Source: CAZFYZ01 sp964523735 (GTDB lineage: Bacteria; Armatimonadota; UBA5829). Taken from it: 8,854 nucleotides of DNA. The notes beneath the pieces are model-generated. The model did not search any database. It was given only the letters and a program-made list of their open reading frames with translations, and was not told the origin of the DNA. The first letter of the stretch is position 1, and each line of letters starts with the position of its first letter. The position numbers and the translations under genes were made by a program. Positions 1 through 6,724 of the stretch are shown here, piece after piece. The DNA lies in contig CAZFYZ010000146.1 of the NCBI GenBank assembly GCA_964523735.1, positions 1-8,854 on the forward strand, in the 5' to 3' direction.

Positions 1-32
1 AAAGCAGATTTCTCACTGCGTTCGAAATGACA
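1..32 (-). repeat. Dispersed palindromic repeat (GTCATTTCGA...GAGAAATCT type), cut by window edge
   Basis: Read on the minus strand, this stretch begins TGTCATTTCGAACGCAGTGA and continues GAAATCTGCTTT. ATTTC (24-28) pairs with GAAAT (8-12) around an 11-nt loop. The wording closely matches a short dispersed repeat that I recall from many environmental bacterial genomes, in variants such as GTCATTCTGAGCG..GCGAAGAATCT, usually in intergenic DNA. Here it lies beyond the end of the seven-gene operon, as expected for such an element. It may run past the left window edge. There is no second copy in this window, so the repeat call rests on recognition of the motif. Confidence 0.5.
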
Positions 33-100
33 TTCCCGCAACACTGAACACTCTCCCGATCGTTCGCATCATTCGTGTCGCTTCGGCTATTCGGCATGCG

Positions 101-117
101 GGCAGGTGATTCCTGCC
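101..117 (-). terminator. Hairpin just after the SGNH hydrolase stop; possible operon end
   Basis: GGCAGG (101-106) and CCTGCC (112-117) form a perfect 6-bp GC-rich stem around a 5-nt loop, starting 2 nt beyond the TAG stop of the SGNH hydrolase gene. No T-tract follows on the minus strand, so this is not a canonical intrinsic terminator. It could protect the 3' end of the mRNA or act in Rho-dependent termination. The rest of 1-119 holds no supportable gene. Confidence 0.3.
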
Positions 118-119
118 GT

Positions 120-1202
120 CTAGAACCCCACCGCTTCCAACGCCTGCAGATAGAGCCAGTGCCCGAAATCGTTGGGATGGTTGATGTTGTTGGCGAGAAG
201 ACTTTGCGGGTCCTTGCGGGCAGACGCAAGCGCCCAGACTGACGCAAGGTCTGCGTAAGCGCACTTCTCGGCGGCGGCGACACGCTTGGTGGTCTCGGCG
301 TACTTTTCCATCTGGTGGCTGCCGTAAGCCCAGTCAGGATTCGGGGGGAACGTCGAAAGCAACATCATCTCCGCGCCGGTTCGCTGGCGGATGGACCTGA
401 TGATCTGGGTCACATTGCGCTCGAACCGATCGAGCGGAACGCCTGAGACATTGTGATCGTTCATCCCGAAGCCAATCAGCACTAGGTCGGGATTGCGCGT
501 CAGGACTTTCTCTTCGAGCCTGGCGATGCCTTCGTTTGAAGAGTCACCGCCGGTAGCACCGTTCTCAAGGGTGATCTGGGCCTTGGGAAAGCGCCTCTGA
601 AGCGACTGCGCGTAGAGGTTGGGAAAACGCAGGTCCTCGACCGAGGCCTCGCCCCCCGCTGTGATGCTGTCGCCGTAGGCAATGACCTTGAAAGGACCGC
701 CGGCTTTGAGCTTGGCAATAGTCTTAGGAAGCAGCTTGGACTGGTCGGTCTTCGTCGCGAATGGCCGGCCGTTGTGGGTCTCATAGTCCACATAGACGAA
801 GAACGGGTTGTTGGTGTACCCAGGGAACTGACTGTGGTCGAAGTTCTTCTGACCATAGAGGACATTGGTGCTGAAATCAGGGATGCGAGAATCCGTGGCC
901 CGGGCGACGGTTCCAGCCTTGTAGTCTACGGTATAGTCCTGGCCCTCTTTGTAGACGATCGTATTGGCGAGACCGGGCTGATAGGTGCTTCGAACAACAA
1001 CAGTCCCCTGCACGATGCTGTCGAAGCACAGCTTGCCCGAGTTCTGCATAGCCAACACCAGGCTGTCGCCCTTGATCTTCATTGTCTTGCCTGCCTCCCT
1101 CTTTGATGAGACCGTCGTCACACTGAGAATCTCTCCAGCCGAGACGCTGACGCACGCGGAGACGGTCAACGCTGCGATCGCCAGTCGAGACAGCTTAGTC
1201 AT
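120..1202 (-). CDS. Exported SGNH/GDSL-family hydrolase (possible lipoprotein)
   Basis: This is a 360-residue secreted esterase-like enzyme. Residues 1-22 form a signal peptide (KLSR, then a hydrophobic Ala/Leu core). V-S-A-C at 14-17 fits a lipobox, with signal peptidase I cleavage after Ala22 as the alternative. Residues ~25-140 look like a beta-rich accessory region. The SGNH domain follows: block I GDSI with nucleophile Ser179, block II NGATGGDS (~214-221), block III GFGMND with Asn248, and block V NHPNDFGH with His342. The Asp normally three residues before the catalytic His is Asn339. The start ATG overlaps the kdtA stop by 4 nt (ATGA) and has GAGGGG 7 nt upstream, so translation is coupled to kdtA. 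Family members deacylate or deacetylate lipids, polysaccharides or peptidoglycan. The substrate cannot be read from the sequence. Position at the end of a lipid A operon suggests an envelope target, which is inference. Confidence 0.85.
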   Translation of the reverse strand: MTKLSRLAIAALTVSACVSVSAGEILSVTTVSSKREAGKTMKIKGDSLVLAMQNSGKLCFDSIVQGTVVVRSTYQPGLANTIVYKEGQDYTVDYKAGTVARATDSRIPDFSTNVLYGQKNFDHSQFPGYTNNPFFVYVDYETHNGRPFATKTDQSKLLPKTIAKLKAGGPFKVIAYGDSITAGGEASVEDLRFPNLYAQSLQRRFPKAQITLENGATGGDSSNEGIARLEEKVLTRNPDLVLIGFGMNDHNVSGVPLDRFERNVTQIIRSIRQRTGAEMMLLSTFPPNPDWAYGSHQMEKYAETTKRVAAAEKCAYADLASVWALASARKDPQSLLANNINHPNDFGHWLYLQALEAVGF

Positions 1203-2497
1203 CTTTCTGCCCCTCTGGACCGGTATAGTCCTGCCAGCGCCGCGGCCGTTCGAGCAGATGCGCCCAAGTTTGCGGCCATCATCTGCTCGCAGCGGATGCG
1301 AACGTCTGCAAGCAGGGTCGGATCGCCAAGGAAACGCGCAAGCTCCTGGCCCAGCGCATTACCGTCGGGTATCTGGAAGCCGACGCCCGCGGCCTTCGCC
1401 TGATCGACGAGATCCCGGGCTTTGAAAGTGTAGGGGCCCACGAACACTGGCTTGCCCTGCGCTATCGGCTGCAAAATGCTGTGACACCCTTTGGGGATCA
1501 GGCTGCCGCCGACAAACGTGACATCGGCGATTGCGTATACGCGTGCGAGTTCGCCGAACGTATCGAGCAAGATCACGTCCTCATCGCCCGTTATCGTCGA
1601 TGGGTCGCTGCGCCAGCCGCACTTGAGCCCGCGGGCCTGCGCGATCTGGCAGATATCGTCCCTCCGTTCGATCTGCCGGGGGGCCACGATCATCCTGAGG
1701 CTGGGGTGCTGTTCGCGCGCGGCCAGGAACGCGTCTATCACCGGTTCGTCCTCGCCGGGATTGGTGCTGCCGGCCACGAAGACTCGCGTGTCCGGCGCTA
1801 GCTTGAACGAGGCTCGCAAATTGGCGATCTCCCGGTCAGTGATCGGGATGGCGGCTTCGTCAGCCTTGCAGTTACCCGTCACTATCACGCGAGCGGGGTC
1901 GGCGCCGATGGAGGCAATCCGGTCGGCATCCGCCTTACACTGCATCGCAAAGAGATCGATGTTCCGGAGCGCCCACCGATAGACCCACGGCACGCGCCTC
2001 GCCCCACTGATGGTCTTGTCAGACACTGTGCCGTTGATGATCGCCGACCCTATCCCCCGCCGCTTCACGACGTGCCGGAAGTTGGGCCAGATCTCGGTCT
2101 CGGCGCTGGCGAAGACCTTGGGCCGTATTCGGGAGATCGCGCTGGATACGAAAGGCAGTAGATCGAAGGGGTAGTAGATGAAGGCATCGGCGTCTTTCAC
2201 CGACTTGCGAGCGGTCTGCATTCCGGTCTGGGTGGTCGTGGAGACAACCACTGCCACATCCGGCAGCAGCTTCTTGAGTTCGGTCACGACCTGCGCGTTG
2301 GCCACTGATTCGCCCACCGAGACGCCGTGGATCCAGACTACTTCCCGCCCCGCCAGCTCCTTGGGCAGCTTCACCAGCCCGATCTGCTCCCGCCACGAGT
2401 TACGGGACTTGCCGGAGCACACGACGCGCCAGAGCACGTAGATCGCAATGGCCGGCGAGAGGATCAGCAGAGCAAGGTTGTAGATGAGAAATGCCAT
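1199..2497 (-). CDS. kdtA: 3-deoxy-D-manno-octulosonic acid (Kdo) transferase
   Basis: KdtA/WaaA is an inner-membrane GT-B glycosyltransferase that moves Kdo from CMP-Kdo to the lipid A precursor. The protein has 432 residues, normal for the family. Residues 1-26 form the N-terminal membrane anchor. WIHGVSVGES (55-64) carries the conserved Glu63 of the acceptor-side domain, and SAETEIWPN (131-139) is the family signature. The C-terminal nucleotide-sugar half shows VAGSTNPGE (241-249), LLDTFGEL (310-317), FVGGSLIPKGCHSILQP (328-344) and VGPYTFKARDL (353-363). The usual GGHNxLE element reads GCHSILQ here, so Asn is Ser339 and Glu is Gln343. I chose the ATG at 2497 because it places the membrane anchor at the N-terminus and has GGGGAAG 4 nt upstream. 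It lies 1 nt after the stop of the DUF374 gene. A longer reading frame upstream runs into that gene and is unlikely to be translated. Confidence 0.93.
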   Translation of the reverse strand: MAFLIYNLALLILSPAIAIYVLWRVVCSGKSRNSWREQIGLVKLPKELAGREVVWIHGVSVGESVANAQVVTELKKLLPDVAVVVSTTTQTGMQTARKSVKDADAFIYYPFDLLPFVSSAISRIRPKVFASAETEIWPNFRHVVKRRGIGSAIINGTVSDKTISGARRVPWVYRWALRNIDLFAMQCKADADRIASIGADPARVIVTGNCKADEAAIPITDREIANLRASFKLAPDTRVFVAGSTNPGEDEPVIDAFLAAREQHPSLRMIVAPRQIERRDDICQIAQARGLKCGWRSDPSTITGDEDVILLDTFGELARVYAIADVTFVGGSLIPKGCHSILQPIAQGKPVFVGPYTFKARDLVDQAKAAGVGFQIPDGNALGQELARFLGDPTLLADVRIRCEQMMAANLGASARTAAALAGLYRSRGAER

Positions 2498-2498
2498 G

Positions 2499-3170
2499 CT
2501 ACTTCCCCGCCAGCACCTCTTCCGCGCGCTTCTCTGCTGCGTTGATGGCTGCCTCGATCCGAAGGGCAGCATCGGCGTCGTCCTCGTCGTCACTAACGTA
2601 TAGAGGATCGCCGAACGCAATAGCCGCTCTGGCGAACGGCGCGGGGATCATATGCGAGTCCCACGAGTTGATCCTCTTACAGGGCTTGCACGCCACGCCA
2701 ACCGGCAGTATCGGACAGCCGGAGCGCTTGGCAAGATGCACGGTTCCCGGCTGAACCTTGCGGGGCGGGCCCTTGGGCCCATCGGGCGTAATCGCCATCA
2801 CCTTGCCCTCTTTGAGCCGCCGGACGGACTCGAGCAGCGCGCGCATCCCCTGTCGAGCGCTAGAGCCTCGTATGGTCTTGAAACCCCGGCTCTGCAGGAG
2901 GCTGTTCTGCAACTCCCCATCTCGCGAAAGCGAGACGATCGAGTAGAACCCCATGTTGCGGCAGTAGTAGATCGGCAAGAGCGTGACGCCATGCCAGGGC
3001 AGGATCAACCCGCCCTTGCCGTCGGCCACGATCTTCTCGAGCCTCTCCCAGCCGTCAATCCTGTACCTCACCGTCGCCAGTAGAGTCGTGCTGAACAGCC
3101 AGAGCAGACGGAAGACAAGGGTGGACTTGATCCGGTCAGATAGCGGGAGCTTGTTGTCCGATTCCCCCAT
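2499..3170 (-). CDS. DUF374 / LpxJ-like lysophospholipid acyltransferase
   Basis: This is a 223-residue member of the DUF374 branch of the LPLAT acyltransferase superfamily, which transfers acyl chains to glycolipid or phospholipid acceptors at the inner membrane. A hydrophobic segment lies at ~17-34. PWHGVTLLP (58-66) holds the probable catalytic His60. SRDGE (82-86), RGSSARQG (101-108) and ITPDGPKGPPRKVQPGT (127-143) are the other DUF374 blocks, followed by GCPILPVGV (151-159). Characterised DUF374 proteins include the LpxJ late acyltransferases of epsilonproteobacteria, which acylate lipid A. Location between msbA and kdtA fits that job, but acyl chain and acceptor are unknown. The ATG at 3170 follows the msbA stop by 4 nt and places the first helix correctly. 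Its ribosome binding site is weak, which suggests coupling to msbA. The C-terminus (~193-223) is acidic and Ala/Glu-rich. Confidence 0.88.
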   Translation of the reverse strand: MGESDNKLPLSDRIKSTLVFRLLWLFSTTLLATVRYRIDGWERLEKIVADGKGGLILPWHGVTLLPIYYCRNMGFYSIVSLSRDGELQNSLLQSRGFKTIRGSSARQGMRALLESVRRLKEGKVMAITPDGPKGPPRKVQPGTVHLAKRSGCPILPVGVACKPCKRINSWDSHMIPAPFARAAIAFGDPLYVSDDEDDADAALRIEAAINAAEKRAEEVLAGK

Positions 3171-3174
3171 CGCG

Positions 3175-4971
3175 CTAGTTGACCGTCTCTTCCTTGCGGA
3201 ACTGGGTACGATAGAGCTGGCCAAACAGCCCGCCTGCGGACACCAACTCGCTGAATGTGCCCGATTCAACCACCTGGCCGCGATCCATCACGAGGATTCT
3301 GTCGGCGTTGGTGACGGTGGATAGGCGATGCGCGATCACGAGGGTCGAGCGGCCCTTCATCAGGCGGTCGAGAGCTTCCTGAACAACGCCCTCCGAGGCT
3401 GCATCCAGTGAAGACGTGGCCTCATCGAGGATCAGGATTCTGGGGTTTTTGAGAAGCGCCCGGGCTATCGAGATTCGCTGCCTCTGTCCACCGGAGAGCC
3501 CTACCCCACCCTCGCCAAGCTGCGTATCGTAGCCATTCGGCATTTGGCTGATGAACTCATGAGCGTTGGCGGCTTTGGCGACTTCCTCTATCTCAGCTTT
3601 GTCAGCGCCCGGCTTACCGTAGGCGATGTTCTCCGCGATCGTTCCGCTGAAGAGGATCGTCTCCTGCGGGACCATTGCAATCTGCTCGCGTAGGCTCTTG
3701 ATGCTGATGTCTCGTACATCAACTCCCTCGACCAGGATGGCGCCGCCTGTCACATCATAGAAACGAGGGATAAGGTCAGCCACCGTGGATTTGCCCGCGC
3801 CGCTGGAGCCAACCAAGGCAACTACTTCGCCGGGCTCGATCTTGAACGAAACCCCCTCCAGGACCGGCTCATCGACGTTGTACTCGAACCGAACATCTCG
3901 GAACTCGACCCGGCCCTGCACGTTCTCAAGCACGACAGCATCCGGCTTCTCGGGCATGTCGGACTCGGTATCCAGGAGATCGAATATCCGCTCGGCCCCG
4001 GCCATGACTTGCTGATATGTCACGTTCAGCCTACCGAACTGCTTGCCTGCCGCCGCGACGATGAACGCGAGATACGTGAACTGGGTCAGGTCGCCTACCT
4101 TGATCTCGCCGTGCACGATCATCAGGCCGCCGACGAGTATGATGAGCCCCGCTGCAATCCCGCCCATGATGTCAACGCTTGGCAGAACGAGCGCTGATCT
4201 ACGCACAGCCCGAAGCGCTGCTATCTGGCTGCGTATGTTGGCAGCACCGAAACGCTTGATCTCCTGCTCCTCCATCACGAACGACTTCACGACCCGCACG
4301 CCGCGGGTGGACTCGTCGATGACAGCGTTGACGTCAGCTAGCCTCGACTGCTGATCCACCGTTAGACCGCGTATCTTCTTGGAGAGCCGGTCGATGGCCA
4401 CCGCCATCAGCGGTACAAACAGAATCGTCAACGTGGCAAGCTTCCAGCTTACGGCGAACATCGCGCTGAGCCCGGCGATGATCATGATGGGCCCGTCGAT
4501 CGCCTGCATCACCACGTGGCTCGAGTTCTGGATGAGAGCCACATCGTAGGTCATCCGCGCAACGATGTGACCAATCTTGCTGCGATGGAAGTAGCTCAGC
4601 GGCAGCGTCTGCAGGTGGGCGTACATCTCGTCCCGCACCCGCGTGCCGACTCGTGTCGTGATCGAGGCAACCAGATAGCTGTTGATGTATTGGGCAACGT
4701 TCTTTGGGATGTGAATCAGCACAACCAATCCGGCGATGATCCAGATCGTTGCGGGCTGAGCGTGCTTGGCCGTGATCCAGCCGTTGTTGGCAAGATAGCG
4801 GATCAGCGGGATTTCGAGCGCCTGCGAGTTGCTGCTGACGGACATGAACCAGTTGAGGAGCACGGAGAGAGCGTATTGGCAGGCGGCCAGAACTACGCCG
4901 CTGATCAGCGCAGAGATCAGCCGGCTCTTGTGGGCCAGTACATATCTGAGAAGACGTTTCTGGTAGTCCAT
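3175..4971 (-). CDS. msbA: MsbA-type ABC exporter (lipid A flippase candidate)
   Basis: This 598-residue half-transporter has a fused membrane and ATPase domain, the normal length for MsbA. Residues ~15-310 contain the six-helix exporter domain, including RVGTRVRDEMYAHLQTLPLSYF (~107-128) typical of type IV exporters. The ATPase domain shows Walker A GSSGAGKST (388-396), Q-loop Gln436 in MVPQET, signature LSGGQ (492-496), Walker B ILILDE (512-517), D-loop SLD (521-523) and switch His548 in IAHRLS. All catalytic residues are present. MsbA homodimers flip core-lipid A from the inner to the outer leaflet of the inner membrane. The general fold is shared with drug and peptide exporters, so the lipid A assignment rests on its place between lpxB and kdtA. 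The ATG lies 6 nt beyond the methyltransferase stop. Confidence 0.9.
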   Translation of the reverse strand: MDYQKRLLRYVLAHKSRLISALISGVVLAACQYALSVLLNWFMSVSSNSQALEIPLIRYLANNGWITAKHAQPATIWIIAGLVVLIHIPKNVAQYINSYLVASITTRVGTRVRDEMYAHLQTLPLSYFHRSKIGHIVARMTYDVALIQNSSHVVMQAIDGPIMIIAGLSAMFAVSWKLATLTILFVPLMAVAIDRLSKKIRGLTVDQQSRLADVNAVIDESTRGVRVVKSFVMEEQEIKRFGAANIRSQIAALRAVRRSALVLPSVDIMGGIAAGLIILVGGLMIVHGEIKVGDLTQFTYLAFIVAAAGKQFGRLNVTYQQVMAGAERIFDLLDTESDMPEKPDAVVLENVQGRVEFRDVRFEYNVDEPVLEGVSFKIEPGEVVALVGSSGAGKSTVADLIPRFYDVTGGAILVEGVDVRDISIKSLREQIAMVPQETILFSGTIAENIAYGKPGADKAEIEEVAKAANAHEFISQMPNGYDTQLGEGGVGLSGGQRQRISIARALLKNPRILILDEATSSLDAASEGVVQEALDRLMKGRSTLVIAHRLSTVTNADRILVMDRGQVVESGTFSELVSAGGLFGQLYRTQFRKEETVN

Positions 4972-4977
4972 GGGAAC

Positions 4978-5547
4978 CTAGTGCAGGAGGGATATCAGCC
5001 GGCCGACAACAAAGCCTGTGCCTGTGAAAGCCTCTATGATGAACACGGCGGTGATGAGCACTGTAGCGCCGACGCTCTTGAGTTCCTTGTTGACTCCTAC
5101 CTGCCTCCAGCTGAACGAGCCCTCGCCTGCCATCGACCTGAAGCGCGGGATAAACCTCGGCACCCTCTTGCAGTATTCGTCGAACTCCTCACCGAACTTC
5201 TCGCGCAGCAGCTTCTCCTCATACGAAACAGCTCCGCCGTAGAAGAGTATGAACAGAGCGCCGCCGGCTATCCACACTGCCGGCTGATTGCAGATGGTGA
5301 AGTAGCCGAGGGTGATGAGGAACATGGACACATAGATCGGGTTGCGGCAGAGTGCATAGGGTCCTGCGGTTATGAGCTTCTGCAGCTTACTCAAGTATCC
5401 CGTGCACCACAGACGCCCCGCCTCGCCGAGGATGATAAGAGGCAAGCCGATGGCGACCAACTTGAGAGTAGGCTTGGCTACCAACACCATCACAACTGCC
5501 GCGATCAGCAGGAAAGCAGTCCTTCGCCTGAATAGGAAATAAGACAA
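4978..5547 (-). CDS. Isoprenylcysteine carboxyl methyltransferase/PEMT-family membrane methyltransferase
   Basis: This is a 189-residue integral membrane protein of the ICMT/phospholipid N-methyltransferase fold, which uses S-adenosylmethionine. Hydrophobic helices lie near 10-24, 29-45, 71-86, 90-107 and 160-187. The conserved core is LITAGPYALCRNPIYVSMFL (58-77), followed by EEKLLREKFGEEFDEYCKRV (110-129) and PRFIP. These are the SAM-binding signatures of the family. The C-terminal helical extension after ~155 is beyond the usual core. No ATG fits. The best start is TTG at 5547, one nucleotide after the lpxB stop, with a strong GGGAGG at 5559-5564 but a long spacer of 11 nt. A TTG eight codons further upstream is an alternative. 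Bacterial members methylate many different lipids or small molecules, so the substrate is unknown. Its place between lpxB and msbA points to a membrane lipid, by inference. Confidence 0.82.
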   Translation of the reverse strand: MSYFLFRRRTAFLLIAAVVMVLVAKPTLKLVAIGLPLIILGEAGRLWCTGYLSKLQKLITAGPYALCRNPIYVSMFLITLGYFTICNQPAVWIAGGALFILFYGGAVSYEEKLLREKFGEEFDEYCKRVPRFIPRFRSMAGEGSFSWRQVGVNKELKSVGATVLITAVFIIEAFTGTGFVVGRLISLLH

Positions 5548-5564
5548 TCTAGTGTAGACCTCCC
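5545..5564 (-). promoter_or_regulatory. GGGAGG ribosome binding site and TTG start of the methyltransferase
   Basis: On the minus strand GGGAGG (5564-5559) lies inside the last codons of lpxB, 11 nt before a TTG (5547-5545). There is no ATG or GTG in frame before the conserved transmembrane region, so this site decides the start. The spacer is longer than the usual 5-9 nt, which suggests modest initiation or coupling with lpxB termination at TAG 5551-5549. Confidence 0.5.
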
Positions 5565-6724
5565 ATGTCAACCACGGTCTTGGCGATACGTTCCACCGCA
5601 CCATGGTCTCCCAGCCGTCTGCGCACGTCAAGCAAAGATTCTCGCATATTCGCGAGCCTTGTCTTGTCGCGCAGAATGTCGAGGGTAATATCAGCTAGTT
5701 TCTCAGCCGTGACGTCTTCGTTGAGAAGCTCGGGGCAGACTCCACGACCCGCAATGATGTTGGGCATACCGATGTGATCGCCCAGTTCGTGCTTGCGCAG
5801 GTGATATTCGAAGCGCATGATCGCCGTACCCCGGTAGACGATCACCATCGGAGTACCGAGCATTGCAGCCTCAAGTGTAGCGGTTCCGCTCTTGGAAATC
5901 AACATGTCACTGGCTGCCATGCAGTCATAGGTGCGGCCTTCGGCCACGCGAATCTCTGGCCCGCCGGGCTCGATCCGGATGCGTCGGCGTATGGCGTCCG
6001 CCGATGATGGCGATGCACCTATCACGAACTGCGCCCCGCCCAATTCGCGGTGCATAATGTGCGCGCAGCCGACCATTGGGGCGACGTGTTCTGATATCTC
6101 GTGCGCGCGACTGCCGGGCAGAAGCCCGATCGTAGGAAGCGACTCGGACAGGCCCAGTTCACGCAGGAACCCAGCGCGATCGACTGTCGGCTTGACGACG
6201 TCAACAAGTGGATGCCCCACGAATCTGGCATCGACCCCGTTTGCGCTCAGGAACTCCGCAGACCAGGGGAACGGCGTAATCACTTTGCCTCCCGCAGCCC
6301 TGAGCTTGGGCGCGTTGGTCGGCGTCTTCCGCCAGGAGGATGGCGGGAAGTAGTAGATCACCTGAACTCCACGCTTGTGCATGACCTGTGCAAGACGAAT
6401 GTTGAATGCGCCGAAATCGATCGGGATGAACAGATCGGGCTTCTCTCGCAGCAGGTCACGTCGAAAGCGCATGTAGATCGCCGCTACTCTCGGCAGTGAC
6501 TTGAGCGTGGCGGATATGCCGATAGTGCCGCCGCCGGTCGTGTCGTGGCGAATGCCAACCCCTGCCCGGCGCATCATGGGTCCTCCCGCGCCCCAGAACT
6601 CGATGTCGGGCCGAAGCTTCTTCAGTTCCTGGACCAGATAGGCCCCGTTGAGATCGCCGGAAGCCTCTCCGGCGGATAGTGCAATGACAGGAGTCAAATC
6701 GATTGAGCCTTCGTCAACATTCAC
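5549..6724 (-). CDS. lpxB: Lipid-A-disaccharide synthase
   Basis: LpxB joins UDP-2,3-diacylglucosamine and lipid X to make the beta-1,6-linked lipid A disaccharide at the cytoplasmic face of the inner membrane. The protein has 391 residues, close to the usual ~380. Motifs in order: SAGEASGDLNGA (17-28), GAGGPMM (45-51), FVGHPLVD (168-175), LLPGSRAHEI (201-210), SKSGTATLEA (277-286), TPMVIVYR (291-298) and MPNIIAGR (320-327). Two classical blocks are altered. The GIDAPDFN element reads PIDFGAFN (101-108), keeping only the first Asp. The SPSVWAWR element reads FPPSSWRKT (126-134). The start is GTG at 6724, overlapping the glycosidase gene by 11 nt. It gives the usual ~16 residues before SAGEASGD. 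The ribosome binding site is weak, in line with translational coupling. Confidence 0.93.
   Translation of the reverse strand: MNVDEGSIDLTPVIALSAGEASGDLNGAYLVQELKKLRPDIEFWGAGGPMMRRAGVGIRHDTTGGGTIGISATLKSLPRVAAIYMRFRRDLLREKPDLFIPIDFGAFNIRLAQVMHKRGVQVIYYFPPSSWRKTPTNAPKLRAAGGKVITPFPWSAEFLSANGVDARFVGHPLVDVVKPTVDRAGFLRELGLSESLPTIGLLPGSRAHEISEHVAPMVGCAHIMHRELGGAQFVIGASPSSADAIRRRIRIEPGGPEIRVAEGRTYDCMAASDMLISKSGTATLEAAMLGTPMVIVYRGTAIMRFEYHLRKHELGDHIGMPNIIAGRGVCPELLNEDVTAEKLADITLDILRDKTRLANMRESLLDVRRRLGDHGAVERIAKTVVDMGGLH

Noticed and set aside
61..93. TTCG recurring at 63, 72, 82 and 90, suggesting a short repeat array
   Set aside because: The spacing is irregular (9, 10, 8) and the intervening bases are not conserved, so it is probably chance.
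13..264. Minus-strand open frame of 83 codons across the SGNH hydrolase 3' end
   Set aside because: It overlaps a convincing gene in another frame, and its product has no recognisable features and includes the repeat.
2498..2620. N-terminal extension of kdtA to 2620
   Set aside because: It would lie inside the DUF374 gene and place 41 polar residues before the membrane anchor. The ATG at 2497 has a ribosome binding site and the right position.
3171..3269. N-terminal extension of the DUF374 gene to 3269
   Set aside because: It lies inside msbA and codes for a sequence not typical of the family. The ATG at 3170 fits the family length.
4516..5535. Long plus-strand open frame of 339 codons opposite msbA and the methyltransferase gene
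   Set aside because: It spans two well-supported genes on the other strand, and its protein is low-complexity, charged and matches no family. It is an antisense shadow of high-GC coding DNA.
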